This document shows, piece after piece, positions 9,224-17,766 of a stretch of DNA of 45,415 nucleotides (its first letter is position 1; every line of letters begins with the position of its first letter). The notes beneath the pieces are model-generated. The model was not told the DNA's origin. It did no database searches and was given only the letters and a program-made list of their open reading frames with translations. The translations under genes were made by a program, and so were the position numbers. Where the stretch lies: contig CAITOF010000062.1 of the NCBI GenBank assembly GCA_903893945.1, positions 1 through 45,415 of the forward strand, in the 5' to 3' direction. This stretch comes from an uncultured Oxalobacteraceae bacterium (lineage in GTDB: Bacteria > Pseudomonadota > Gammaproteobacteria > Burkholderiales > Burkholderiaceae_D).

Positions 9224-9527
9224 AAATTGGATAAAGTTTGCAGAAAGGCTAATTTTAACCCGAATTCCCTGTCAGGGCGTGGCCGGCATGAATTGCACAA
9301 CGTCTTAAAACCATCTATTGGTATTAAAAATTTCACAAATGAAAGATTGTGGAGGTAGAAAATTGATGCATTTGAGATATACTGAAACCCATTAGGACTT
9401 ACGCACACCCATTCCTGCAAGCCGTGTCGATGTATTCCAAAAACGGTGGTTTCACGTCAACCGGCACGATACCGGAGAAAGTGCGTAACTCCTTGAAATT
9501 TTTGATTTTATTTTAAGGTCTATCTGG
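9224..9527. other. Intergenic region between aroC and the GGDEF-EAL gene
   Basis: This 304-bp divergent gap contains an inverted-repeat element listed separately (9393-9494). The rest is AT-rich with no credible ORF or RNA gene. AAGG followed by CTGG lies just upstream of the ATG at 9528 and serves as its ribosome site. Confidence 0.5.
9393..9494. repeat. Possible MITE-like element with 14-bp terminal inverted repeats
   Basis: TAGGACTTACGCAC (9393-9406) and the reverse complement of 9481-9494, AAGGAGTTACGCAC, agree at 12 of 14 positions and bound a 102-bp non-coding segment. Inside lies a small CCGG-CACGATA-CCGG dyad. Size, terminal inverted repeats and absence of an ORF fit a miniature inverted-repeat element or an insertion-sequence remnant. 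No clear target-site duplication is seen, so a simple regulatory or RNA stem remains possible. Confidence 0.45.
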
Positions 9528-11756
9528 ATGAGCACGAATCAGCATTCATCGCATGACGAGTTAATTTTCTTGGAAGAACTGGAAAAATCAGACCCACAGG
9601 TTAAATCTGAGGGTACTTTAACTTGGCGCATCATGATAATTGACGATGATCCTGATGTTCATTCGGCAACAACATTCGCCCTGAGCAGCCTGGCCATACA
9701 GAACCGTGCATTAAGTTTTTTACATGCTTATTCCGCCGTTCAGGCCAAAGAAATACTGAAAAATGAAACGGATATTGCGGTTATCCTGCTGGACGTGGTC
9801 ATGGAGCAGGAAGACGCAGGTCTGCAACTGGTAAATACCATTCGTAACGAAATGGGGCTTTCGGAAGTGCGGATCATCCTGCGTACCGGCCAGCCGGGTT
9901 ACGCGCCGGAAATTGATGCAATCCGTGATTTCGACATTAATGACTACAAGACCAAATCCGAACTGACCCGAACCAAGCTGTTTACGACCATTACCTCTGC
10001 TATTCGTTCGTACGACCAGATCTGTTCAATCAATACGCTGCGTCGCGCATCCGACATTACCACGCGTTCAAGCAGGGAGTTGATTTCACAGACAAATATC
10101 AATGAATTCTCGGCGATCGCGATCCGCAGCATCATTGAATACTTTGAATCACCCGACATAAACATTCTGCTTTTCAAGCAGGATGATCCGAATGGCTCAC
10201 TCAATATCATTGCGGCAAACGGGCAGTTTGCCCATGCGATCAATTCACCGTTAAAAAATCCGGAAAACGCGATCATTTTACAGACCATTGAAAACTGCCT
10301 GTCGCAACAACAGAACATTCTTGACTCAAATCATGCGGCGCTGTATCTGAGCAATACCACACAGACCCGCTACGCACTTTATGTGGGTGTGAACAGACCG
10401 ATATCGACACAGGATGAACGTTTCCTCGATGTATATTCCAGCAACGTCTCGGTCTGTCTCGACAACGTTCTGCTGAATATCCGGTTGCGCAACCATGCAT
10501 TTACCGATCCGCTGACCAATCTGCCCAACCGTCTGAAACTGCTGCACATGCTGGATCAGATTCTGGCACAGAAAAATCGTCCGCAGACGACCCTGGCGCT
10601 GATCGATATCGACCATTTTGCTGAAACCAATAACGCACTGGGCCACCAGTTCGGCGACTTGCTGCTGTGCGCTGTGGCTGAACGTCTACGCCATCATTTT
10701 GAACATTCGTGCAAGCTGGCGCGCATCGGCAGTGACACGTTTTCAATCGTCGGCCACAACGATATCGTCCGCCCGGAAATTATTCTCTCCCTGTTTTATG
10801 CTCCATTCCTGATTGAAAAGCAGGATGTGCAACTTTCTGCGACGATCGGGCTGGTGAAGCTGGACGACTATGTGGGTGACACATCGGATGCACTGAAAGA
10901 CACGAATATCGCGCTCAAACGTGCCAAAAAACAGCAACGTACCGGCTACGTCTACTTTACCAACAACATGGGTGTTGAAATTCGTGAGCGGGTCCGGTTG
11001 ATGCGCGCCCTGAACAGCGCCTTCCAGAAAAATCATCTGTTTGTCGTCTATCAGCCCCAGGTTCACATCGGAACCGGCAAGCCGGTAGGCGCAGAGGCCC
11101 TGTTACGCTGGAAAACCACCGACGGGAAATTCATACCACCCGACCAGTTTATCCCGATTGCCGAGTATTCCGGCCTGATCATCGAATTGGGTGACTGGGT
11201 GTTGCGCAACGCGTGCTACGAATTACAGAGTCTGCTGAAAAAGGGCTACACGAATTTTAAAATGTCGGTCAACGTGTCGCAGGCCCAATTCCTGCATCCT
11301 GAGTTTTTGAATTCGGTCAGGCGAGCGATCAATGACACAGGGATTCCGCCTGAACTGCTGGATCTGGAAATAACCGAATCCATGGCGATGGAAGACCCGA
11401 TCTTTTTAATGGAAACATTGCATCAACTGAAGAAAATTGGCGTAAAAATCTCCATTGACGATTTCGGAACCGGCTTCTCCTCACTCAGTTATCTGCAGAA
11501 ACTGCCGATTGATCAACTGAAGATTGACCGTTCGTTTGTTAACCAGATTGTTGATGAAACCAGCAGCGCCAGCATCCCGAAAATGATTATCCAGCTCTGT
11601 CAGGGTTTAGGCCTGACAGTTATCGCTGAAGGTGTGGAAGAACTGAAACAGGCTCAGGCCTTAATGACTTTTGGTTGCGCGCTGGCCCAGGGCTATTACT
11701 ATTCCAAACCCCTGGAATCAGCGAAACTGTTTGAATGGCTGGGCACGAACGCCTGA
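9528..11756 (+). CDS. Response regulator with DUF3369, degenerate GGDEF and intact EAL domains (probable c-di-GMP phosphodiesterase)
   Basis: The 742-aa cytoplasmic protein has no membrane segment. A receiver domain (about 34-160) carries the acidic pocket Asp39-Asp41, phospho-acceptor Asp89 in LLDVVM, Thr120 and Lys141. A DUF3369-type GAF-like sensor follows (about 165-325). The GGDEF domain (about 335-490) reads GSDTF at 401-405, so two of the five signature residues are changed and cyclase activity is unlikely. The EAL domain (about 500-740) keeps EALLRW (523-528), ITESMA, SIDDFGTGFSSL, LKIDRSF and IAEGVE, the residues needed for metal binding and hydrolysis. The likely job is phosphorylation-controlled c-di-GMP breakdown. 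No cognate histidine kinase is adjacent. It ends before a strong shared terminator. Confidence 0.93.
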   Translation: MSTNQHSSHDELIFLEELEKSDPQVKSEGTLTWRIMIIDDDPDVHSATTFALSSLAIQNRALSFLHAYSAVQAKEILKNETDIAVILLDVVMEQEDAGLQLVNTIRNEMGLSEVRIILRTGQPGYAPEIDAIRDFDINDYKTKSELTRTKLFTTITSAIRSYDQICSINTLRRASDITTRSSRELISQTNINEFSAIAIRSIIEYFESPDINILLFKQDDPNGSLNIIAANGQFAHAINSPLKNPENAIILQTIENCLSQQQNILDSNHAALYLSNTTQTRYALYVGVNRPISTQDERFLDVYSSNVSVCLDNVLLNIRLRNHAFTDPLTNLPNRLKLLHMLDQILAQKNRPQTTLALIDIDHFAETNNALGHQFGDLLLCAVAERLRHHFEHSCKLARIGSDTFSIVGHNDIVRPEIILSLFYAPFLIEKQDVQLSATIGLVKLDDYVGDTSDALKDTNIALKRAKKQQRTGYVYFTNNMGVEIRERVRLMRALNSAFQKNHLFVVYQPQVHIGTGKPVGAEALLRWKTTDGKFIPPDQFIPIAEYSGLIIELGDWVLRNACYELQSLLKKGYTNFKMSVNVSQAQFLHPEFLNSVRRAINDTGIPPELLDLEITESMAMEDPIFLMETLHQLKKIGVKISIDDFGTGFSSLSYLQKLPIDQLKIDRSFVNQIVDETSSASIPKMIIQLCQGLGLTVIAEGVEELKQAQALMTFGCALAQGYYYSKPLESAKLFEWLGTNA

Positions 11757-11813
11757 TCTGTGCCGACCGGCCTGCACACACGCCCAGACAGCGCCAAACG
11801 GGTCTGCCCATAA

Positions 11814-11840
11814 AAAACGCCCTGTTGTTCAGGGCGTTTT
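11814..11840. terminator. Strong bidirectional terminator
   Basis: AAAACGCCCTG (11814-11824) pairs perfectly with CAGGGCGTTTT (11830-11840) around the loop TTGTT. A/T tracts flank both sides, so it can stop the rightward GGDEF-EAL transcript and the leftward RND operon, which converge here. Confidence 0.9.
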
Positions 11841-11866
11841 CATTGAACACGGCACAACACTGACCA

Positions 11867-14800
11867 CTACGACATTTCAGCTATTTTCTTGTCGACTTCG
11901 TTCTGTCCTACATGTTCACCCGCAATAAACATGTACATCGAAGGCACCACGAACAGGGTGAACAAGGTCCCGATCGACAGGCCGGTAAAGATAATCAGTC
12001 CCATCGCATAGCGACCTGCGGCACCTGCCCCCGAGGCAATGACCAGTGGCAGTACACCGAACACCATTGCCGCGGTGGTCATCAGAATGGGGCGCAAACG
12101 TTCACCGGCCGCTTCTTCAATGGCCTCGCGCTTGGACACGCCCTTGTGATTGCGTATCTGATTGGCGAATTCAACAATCAATATGCCGTGCTTACTGATG
12201 AGTCCCATCAGGGTCACCAGCCCAACCTGGGTATAGATGTTCAGGGACGAAAAACCCCAGAAAATGAAAATTGTCGCACCGAACAGGGCAAGTGGCACCG
12301 AGATAAGTATCACGACCGGATCGCGGAAACTCTCAAATTGTGCCGACAACGCCAGGAAAACAATAATCACGGCAAACAGGAGCGTGACCACAAAGCCACC
12401 CGATTCATTGACAAACTGGCGCGACTGCCCCGAATAGTCCACGGTGTAACCGGTTGGCGCGACCTCTTTCAGGGTGGTGCGCAGGAAATCCAGTGCTTCA
12501 CCCTGTGACACACCGGCAACGCCGGCAATCGTGGCCGAATTCAGCTGCTGAAAATGATTCACCGATTCCGGCACCACCGTGTTGGAAATATGCGCCACGG
12601 TGCTGGCCGGGATCATGTCGCCTGAAGGAGTTCGAATATGAAAGTCCAGCAAATTGTCCGGATTCAGACGGTCAACCTGCAGCACCTGGGGAATAACCTT
12701 GTAGGAACGCCCGGCAATCGAGAAATAATTGACATAACCGCCGCCCAGCGCCGCACCCAGTGCCGAACCAACGTCCTGCTGTGTCATACCCAGCGCCGCG
12801 ATTTTATCCCGGTCTACCACCAGCGTCGCCTGGGGTTTGTCCAACTTCAGATCGTTATCCAGCACGTAGAATTTTTTCGACGCCATGGCCTTGTCGACCA
12901 CCTGCTGGGCAACCTGATTCAGATTTTCAAATGGTTCGGTTGTCGTGATCACAAACTGCACCGGAAACCCGGACGTGCCAGGCAACGGCGGGAACTGGAA
13001 TGCAAACACTTTAACACCGGCAATACCGCTCCATTTTTTCTGCAGTTCCATCTGAATCTCGTGCGCACCACGTTTGCGGTCGCCCCAATCTTTTAACAGT
13101 ACACCGCCGAAACCCTGATTGGTGCTCGGCACCCCGGTCAGCTGGAAAAACTGTTTATACTCCGGCATCTCTTTACCGATCCTGAAAACCTGATCCGCAT
13201 AGGCCTGCATCTGATCGATGGTGGCTGTCGGCGGTCCAATTAATTGCGACAGCACAATTCCCTGATCTTCTTCAGGTGCCAGTTCCTTCTTCGTCATATT
13301 GAACATCAGGACCAGGCAGCCAATGAGCACCACACTCATGACGATCATGACAGGCCAGGTGTTTAAGACGCTGCTCAACATTCGCATATAGGCCGCGCGG
13401 ATCTTATGGAATGTTTTATCGATGAACACCACAAATCGGCCGGTATCCTGTTTGGGATCAAAAAAACGCGAACACATCATCGGTGACAGCGTCAATGCGA
13501 CGATCCCCGATACCGTCACGGCACCGGCCAGCGTAAATGCAAATTCGGTAAACAGGGCCCCGGTCAGGCCGCCCTGAAAGCCGATGGGAACGTAAACCGC
13601 AACCAGCACCACTGTCATCGCCAGAATCGGTCCGCCCAGTTCGCGCGCCGCAAGTAACGCTGATTCCAGTGGCGATTTGCCTTCCTTCATATGACGGTCG
13701 ACGTTTTCGACGACGATAATGGCGTCGTCAACCACCAGACCAATCGCCAGAACCAGTGCCAGTAGCGTCAGCAGATTGATCGAGTAGCCAAGAATCAGCA
13801 TCACAAAAAACGTGCCAACCAGTGACAGCGGCATCGCAATGACCGGCACGACAACCGCCCGGAAACTGCCCAGAAACAGATAAATGACGACGGTCACAAT
13901 CACCAGTGCTTCCAGCAGGGTTTTTACCACTTCATAAATCGACGTTGTAATGAACTCTGTGGAGTCATACACAATCTTGCCGGTCAAACCTTTCGGCAAT
14001 TGCGACGCCAGCCCGGGAAACGCGGTCCTTACCCGATTGGCGACATCCAGAATATTGGCCTCAGGCGCGACTTTAATACCGATAAAAACGGACCTGACGC
14101 CATTGAATGCCACGTTAAAGTCGTAATTTTCAGCGCCCAGCGTCACCGTTGCGACGTCTTCCAGACGAACGATGGCGCCATTGCTCTGCTTTACAGCGAG
14201 TTGTTTGAATTCATCCACGGTATGCAGGTCGGTGCCCGCCGTCAGTGGCACGGTCACCATCTGCCCCTTGGAAGCACCCAGGGCGGTCAGATAATTGTTG
14301 GCTGCCATTGCGGCGCTGACGTCCGCGGCAGTGACACCAAAGGCCGACATTTTTTTCTCGTCCAGCCAGGCGCGCAGTGCAAAGGTACGGCCACCCAGTA
14401 TTTCCGCTGTCTGCACACCTTCAATCGAATCCAGCTTGGGCTTAAGTACACGGTACAGATAATCAGTCACACTGTTCGACGGCAGCGTGTCACTGTAAAA
14501 ACCCATATACATGGCATCCGTGGTCTGCCCCACCTGTACAGTCAGCACCGGCTGCTGTGCCTGCGGCGGCAGCTGGTTTTTCACCGAGTTCACCTGGGTA
14601 TTGATTTCAGTCAGAGCCCGGTTAGCTTCGTAATTGAGTCGCAGCGTTGCCGTTATTGTTGAAACGCCGTTAATGCTGGATGACGACATGTAATCGATAC
14701 CCTGCGCCTGTGAAATGGCCGATTCAAGCGGCTGGGTGATAAACCCGGCCACGGTCTGCGCATCCGCACCGTAATAGGTCGTCGACACGGTGACGACGGC

Positions 14801-14926
14801 ATTCTGGGTCTTGGGATATTGATTGACAGGCAAAGAGAACAGCGACCGCAGTCCCAGCACCACTATCAGCAAACTGATAACAATCGCCAGAACCGGACGT
14901 CGAATGTAAAGATCGGTAAATTTCAT
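11867..14926 (-). CDS. RND multidrug efflux permease (HAE-1 type)
   Basis: The 1019-aa inner-membrane pump starts MKFTDLYIRRPVLAIVISLL and has the AcrB-type plan of twelve helices and two large periplasmic loops. Helix 4 contains LAIGLVVDDAIIVVENVDRH with the paired aspartates of the proton relay. LTLSPMMCSRFF and the late LYTQVGLVTLMGL-like segment (IYTQVGLVTLMGLISKHG) are also present. The sequence style is closer to MexI/MdtB-like pumps than to AcrB itself. It is the last gene of an operon after the outer-membrane factor and adaptor, with a 22-bp gap to the adaptor. Substrates are not predictable; drugs, dyes or endogenous metabolites are usual. No TetR or two-component regulator lies next to it. 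Confidence 0.95.
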   Translation of the reverse strand: MKFTDLYIRRPVLAIVISLLIVVLGLRSLFSLPVNQYPKTQNAVVTVSTTYYGADAQTVAGFITQPLESAISQAQGIDYMSSSSINGVSTITATLRLNYEANRALTEINTQVNSVKNQLPPQAQQPVLTVQVGQTTDAMYMGFYSDTLPSNSVTDYLYRVLKPKLDSIEGVQTAEILGGRTFALRAWLDEKKMSAFGVTAADVSAAMAANNYLTALGASKGQMVTVPLTAGTDLHTVDEFKQLAVKQSNGAIVRLEDVATVTLGAENYDFNVAFNGVRSVFIGIKVAPEANILDVANRVRTAFPGLASQLPKGLTGKIVYDSTEFITTSIYEVVKTLLEALVIVTVVIYLFLGSFRAVVVPVIAMPLSLVGTFFVMLILGYSINLLTLLALVLAIGLVVDDAIIVVENVDRHMKEGKSPLESALLAARELGGPILAMTVVLVAVYVPIGFQGGLTGALFTEFAFTLAGAVTVSGIVALTLSPMMCSRFFDPKQDTGRFVVFIDKTFHKIRAAYMRMLSSVLNTWPVMIVMSVVLIGCLVLMFNMTKKELAPEEDQGIVLSQLIGPPTATIDQMQAYADQVFRIGKEMPEYKQFFQLTGVPSTNQGFGGVLLKDWGDRKRGAHEIQMELQKKWSGIAGVKVFAFQFPPLPGTSGFPVQFVITTTEPFENLNQVAQQVVDKAMASKKFYVLDNDLKLDKPQATLVVDRDKIAALGMTQQDVGSALGAALGGGYVNYFSIAGRSYKVIPQVLQVDRLNPDNLLDFHIRTPSGDMIPASTVAHISNTVVPESVNHFQQLNSATIAGVAGVSQGEALDFLRTTLKEVAPTGYTVDYSGQSRQFVNESGGFVVTLLFAVIIVFLALSAQFESFRDPVVILISVPLALFGATIFIFWGFSSLNIYTQVGLVTLMGLISKHGILIVEFANQIRNHKGVSKREAIEEAAGERLRPILMTTAAMVFGVLPLVIASGAGAAGRYAMGLIIFTGLSIGTLFTLFVVPSMYMFIAGEHVGQNEVDKKIAEMS

Positions 14927-14948
14927 TGTTAACCCCGTGGTTTTTATC

Positions 14949-16076
14949 TTAATGTTCTTGAGGATGTGGGTTCGGGTCGTTGGCTGGAATTACCGAATTA
15001 TCCACAACGACATTCGTGCCATTTTTTAACTTGACCTGACCGCTGGTCACGATTTCCTGTCCTTCGGTTATACCTTTGGTGATGACAACCTGGTCACCAC
15101 GGGTTGCACCGGTCTCGACAAACACCTGATTCACGGCCAATACCGGTTTGCCTTTTTCATCTTTGGTGTCACCGGCTTTTACGACAAACACGGTCGATCC
15201 GTACGGGTTATAGGTAATGGCTGTCTGGGGCAGAACCAGGAATTTCCCTTTGGTGCCCACATCCAGACTGACATTGGCAAACATGCCAGGTAACAACTGC
15301 ATTTTTTCATTGGCCAATTTCGCCTGCACAAGCACGTTGCGGGTGCCCGAATCGATCATTGGATTTATCGCATTGACTTTACCGCTAAAACCGGTACCGG
15401 GAAATGCATCGCTCGAAATGCTCAAACTCTGGTTGACCTTCAGCATGGACACCTGTTTTTGCGGAATATTGAAATTCACATAAATCGGATCGATGGTCTG
15501 CAGGTTAACCAGTTTGTCGCCGGCATGGACAAATTGTCCGCGATTTATGGCGGTAATGCCCAGGCGACCCGGAAACGGTGCACGTATCGTTTTCTTTTCC
15601 ACCAGCGCGGCCTGTTGCGCCACCAGCGCCCGTTTGCCTTTCAGATCAGCCCTGTCTGCATCAACCTGTGCCTGGCTGACACCTTCCACGGCAAACTGGG
15701 CTTCATCGCGCTTGAGGACCGTCGCCGCCAGTTCAGCGCCCGCTTCCAGTGCATGAAGTTGTGCCACGTCAGCATCGGCATTCAGGACAAATAAAACGTC
15801 ATTCTGCTTTACCTGCTGCCCTGAGGTGAACCTGATTTCGCGAACCAGTCCGTCAATTTCCGAGGTCACGTCAACACCCCTGAATGGCGTTACCGTTCCC
15901 ACCGAGGTTAATTGAGGCTGCCATTCGACCGACGTCGCCTTGATGGTGGTCACTGTCTGTGGAAATGGTTTCGGCGCACTGGCAATGAGTGCCCTGATTT
16001 GCAGAAATTTACCAAAAGCCAGAACGATGATTAACAATACAATACATCCCAACATGATGAGCATACGCTTAGTCAT
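14949..16076 (-). CDS. RND efflux periplasmic adaptor (membrane fusion protein)
   Basis: This 375-aa adaptor has one N-terminal membrane anchor (MLIMLGCIVLLIIVLAFGKF) without a typical lipobox. Its domains run in the family order. A split lipoyl domain is formed by GLVREIRFTSGQQVKQNDVL and the later TIRAPFPGRLG. Between them is an alpha-helical hairpin with LVAQQAALVEKK, then beta-barrel and membrane-proximal domains. It bridges the RND pump to the outer-membrane channel. Gene order and 22-bp spacing to the pump show co-transcription. The sequence resembles MexH-type adaptors; the exact clade is uncertain. Confidence 0.93.
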   Translation of the reverse strand: MTKRMLIMLGCIVLLIIVLAFGKFLQIRALIASAPKPFPQTVTTIKATSVEWQPQLTSVGTVTPFRGVDVTSEIDGLVREIRFTSGQQVKQNDVLFVLNADADVAQLHALEAGAELAATVLKRDEAQFAVEGVSQAQVDADRADLKGKRALVAQQAALVEKKTIRAPFPGRLGITAINRGQFVHAGDKLVNLQTIDPIYVNFNIPQKQVSMLKVNQSLSISSDAFPGTGFSGKVNAINPMIDSGTRNVLVQAKLANEKMQLLPGMFANVSLDVGTKGKFLVLPQTAITYNPYGSTVFVVKAGDTKDEKGKPVLAVNQVFVETGATRGDQVVITKGITEGQEIVTSGQVKLKNGTNVVVDNSVIPANDPNPHPQEH

Positions 16077-16162
16077 GGAAACATCCCCTTACAGTTCAAT
16101 ATTCAAAATAAAATGGATTAATACAGCCGGTAATCCGCAATGGGTCATTCATTCTCGGTACG

Positions 16163-17677
16163 TCATTCTTTCCTGACTGATATATCGACTAATTCGGATC
16201 TGTTCCACCAGCCGCCGCCCAGCGACTGAAACAGGGCAGCCGTATCGGCATAACGCGCTGCCTGTGCCTGAACCAGGCTGATTTTCGCGGTCTGATAAAC
16301 CCGTTTAGCATCCAGCAGCGCCAGTGAATTGACCGCACCAAGATTAAACTGCTGCGTGGTTAAATCCAGCGTCTGTTTGGCTGAGGCTTCGACTTCCACC
16401 TGCTGCTTCAGGGTTTTTGCATCAAAATCCAGTGCCTGCAAACTGTCAGCCACATTCTGAAACGCAGATAACACGGTTGAGCGATATTGCGCATCCGCCT
16501 GATCATAGGCAGCCAGCGCAGCCCGTTTTTTTGCCGACAGCGCGCCCGCATCAAAAAGCGGCTGGGTTATTCCTCCGGCCAGACTCCAGAAACTCCACTG
16601 TTTCTCGGTGACCGAATTCGAATTTGGCGATGCGCCACCATAACTGGCGGTGAGCGTAATCTGGGGATACTGGTTTGCGGTTGCCACGCCCACCTGTGCA
16701 CTGGCCTGATGCAGGAGTGCTTCAATGGCGCGAATATCCGGACGCTGACGTATCAGGTCTGATGGTATGGATACTGGCAGCTCCTGGGGCAGTTGCAGCG
16801 ATTCCAGATGAAACTGGGGTAAACTCGGATCACTCGGAACCCGTCCGGCATACACGGCCAATTGATGGCGGTTTGCTTCCAGGGCTTTTTCCAGTCCGGG
16901 CAAACTGGCACGGGTCGTTGCCACCAGCGTACGTTGTGCCAGAACGCTCGCTTTCGGAATTGCACCGACAGCGAACTGGCGTTCGATCACGTCCAGTTGC
17001 CTGGTCTGAAATTGCAGAATTTCCTGTGTTGCCAGAATCTGCGCCCGCAAGGACGCCTCACGGATTGCCGAGGTCACCAGGTTCGATGTCAATGTCAGAT
17101 AGGCCGCTTCCACCTGAAAGCGCTGATATTCAACCGCTGCCTGCATGCTTTCCAGCGCGCGCCGGTTCGCACCGAACAGATCCAGTGTGTACGACACATT
17201 CACGGACGCGTTGTACAGGGTGTAAAGCTCGCCACCGGGAATGTTGGTGGAAACAGCCGAGGCCTTTTCACGGGCCACGCCCAGGTTACCGACAACATTG
17301 GGATAAAGCACATTACCCGAAAAGGCCGTGTAATTTTCATTGGCCTGTCTCAGGGCCGCCTGTGCCGAGGCCAGATCCGGGCTTTGCGATAACGCCGAAC
17401 GAATCAGCGCATCAAGTTCGCTCGAATGAAACACCTGCCACCACTGGGCGGGAATGTTTTCCGCGACGACCCATTTCTGGGCAACCCCGGCAGCGCCTTC
17501 GGTCGCTTCGGTCTGGCTGGCCAACGGCGTCGCTGAATACGAATACGGTCCGGCTGCGTCTGATTTGGATTGCAAAGGTGCAGCAGGCGCCTTGAAGTCC
17601 GGACCCAGTGCACAGCCACTGATCATTGAACTTACTGCCAAACTCATTACTAAAAGAGGCGATTTTATCTTTTTCAC
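16163..17677 (-). CDS. Outer-membrane efflux lipoprotein (NodT/OprM family)
   Basis: The 504-aa protein begins with a lipoprotein signal, lipobox MISGC, followed by ALGPDFKAP, the standard opening of NodT/OprM channels. Two TolC-type repeats follow, recognisable by ALSQSPDLASAQAALRQANE in the first and QRPDIRAIEALLHQASAQVG plus LFDAGALSAKKRAA in the second. It forms the outer-membrane exit duct of the RND system and is the first gene of the operon. This is unusual, since the channel gene is most often last or absent. A -10-like TATACT lies at 17738-17733 with a weak -35. The gap to the adaptor is 86 bp. Confidence 0.94.
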   Translation of the reverse strand: MKKIKSPLLVMSLAVSSMISGCALGPDFKAPAAPLQSKSDAAGPYSYSATPLASQTEATEGAAGVAQKWVVAENIPAQWWQVFHSSELDALIRSALSQSPDLASAQAALRQANENYTAFSGNVLYPNVVGNLGVAREKASAVSTNIPGGELYTLYNASVNVSYTLDLFGANRRALESMQAAVEYQRFQVEAAYLTLTSNLVTSAIREASLRAQILATQEILQFQTRQLDVIERQFAVGAIPKASVLAQRTLVATTRASLPGLEKALEANRHQLAVYAGRVPSDPSLPQFHLESLQLPQELPVSIPSDLIRQRPDIRAIEALLHQASAQVGVATANQYPQITLTASYGGASPNSNSVTEKQWSFWSLAGGITQPLFDAGALSAKKRAALAAYDQADAQYRSTVLSAFQNVADSLQALDFDAKTLKQQVEVEASAKQTLDLTTQQFNLGAVNSLALLDAKRVYQTAKISLVQAQAARYADTAALFQSLGGGWWNRSELVDISVRKE

Positions 17678-17766
17678 TCACTGCTCCTGATGGTGCGTTA
17701 ATGTCAGTCGAACCGGGCCTTGAAAGGGCCTCAGTATACCCATATTTTGAAAACAGGTTCACTTTA

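Noticed and set aside
16675..17595. 306-codon plus-strand reading frame opposite the efflux channel gene
   Set aside because: Low-complexity Pro/Arg-rich product typical of an antisense shadow.
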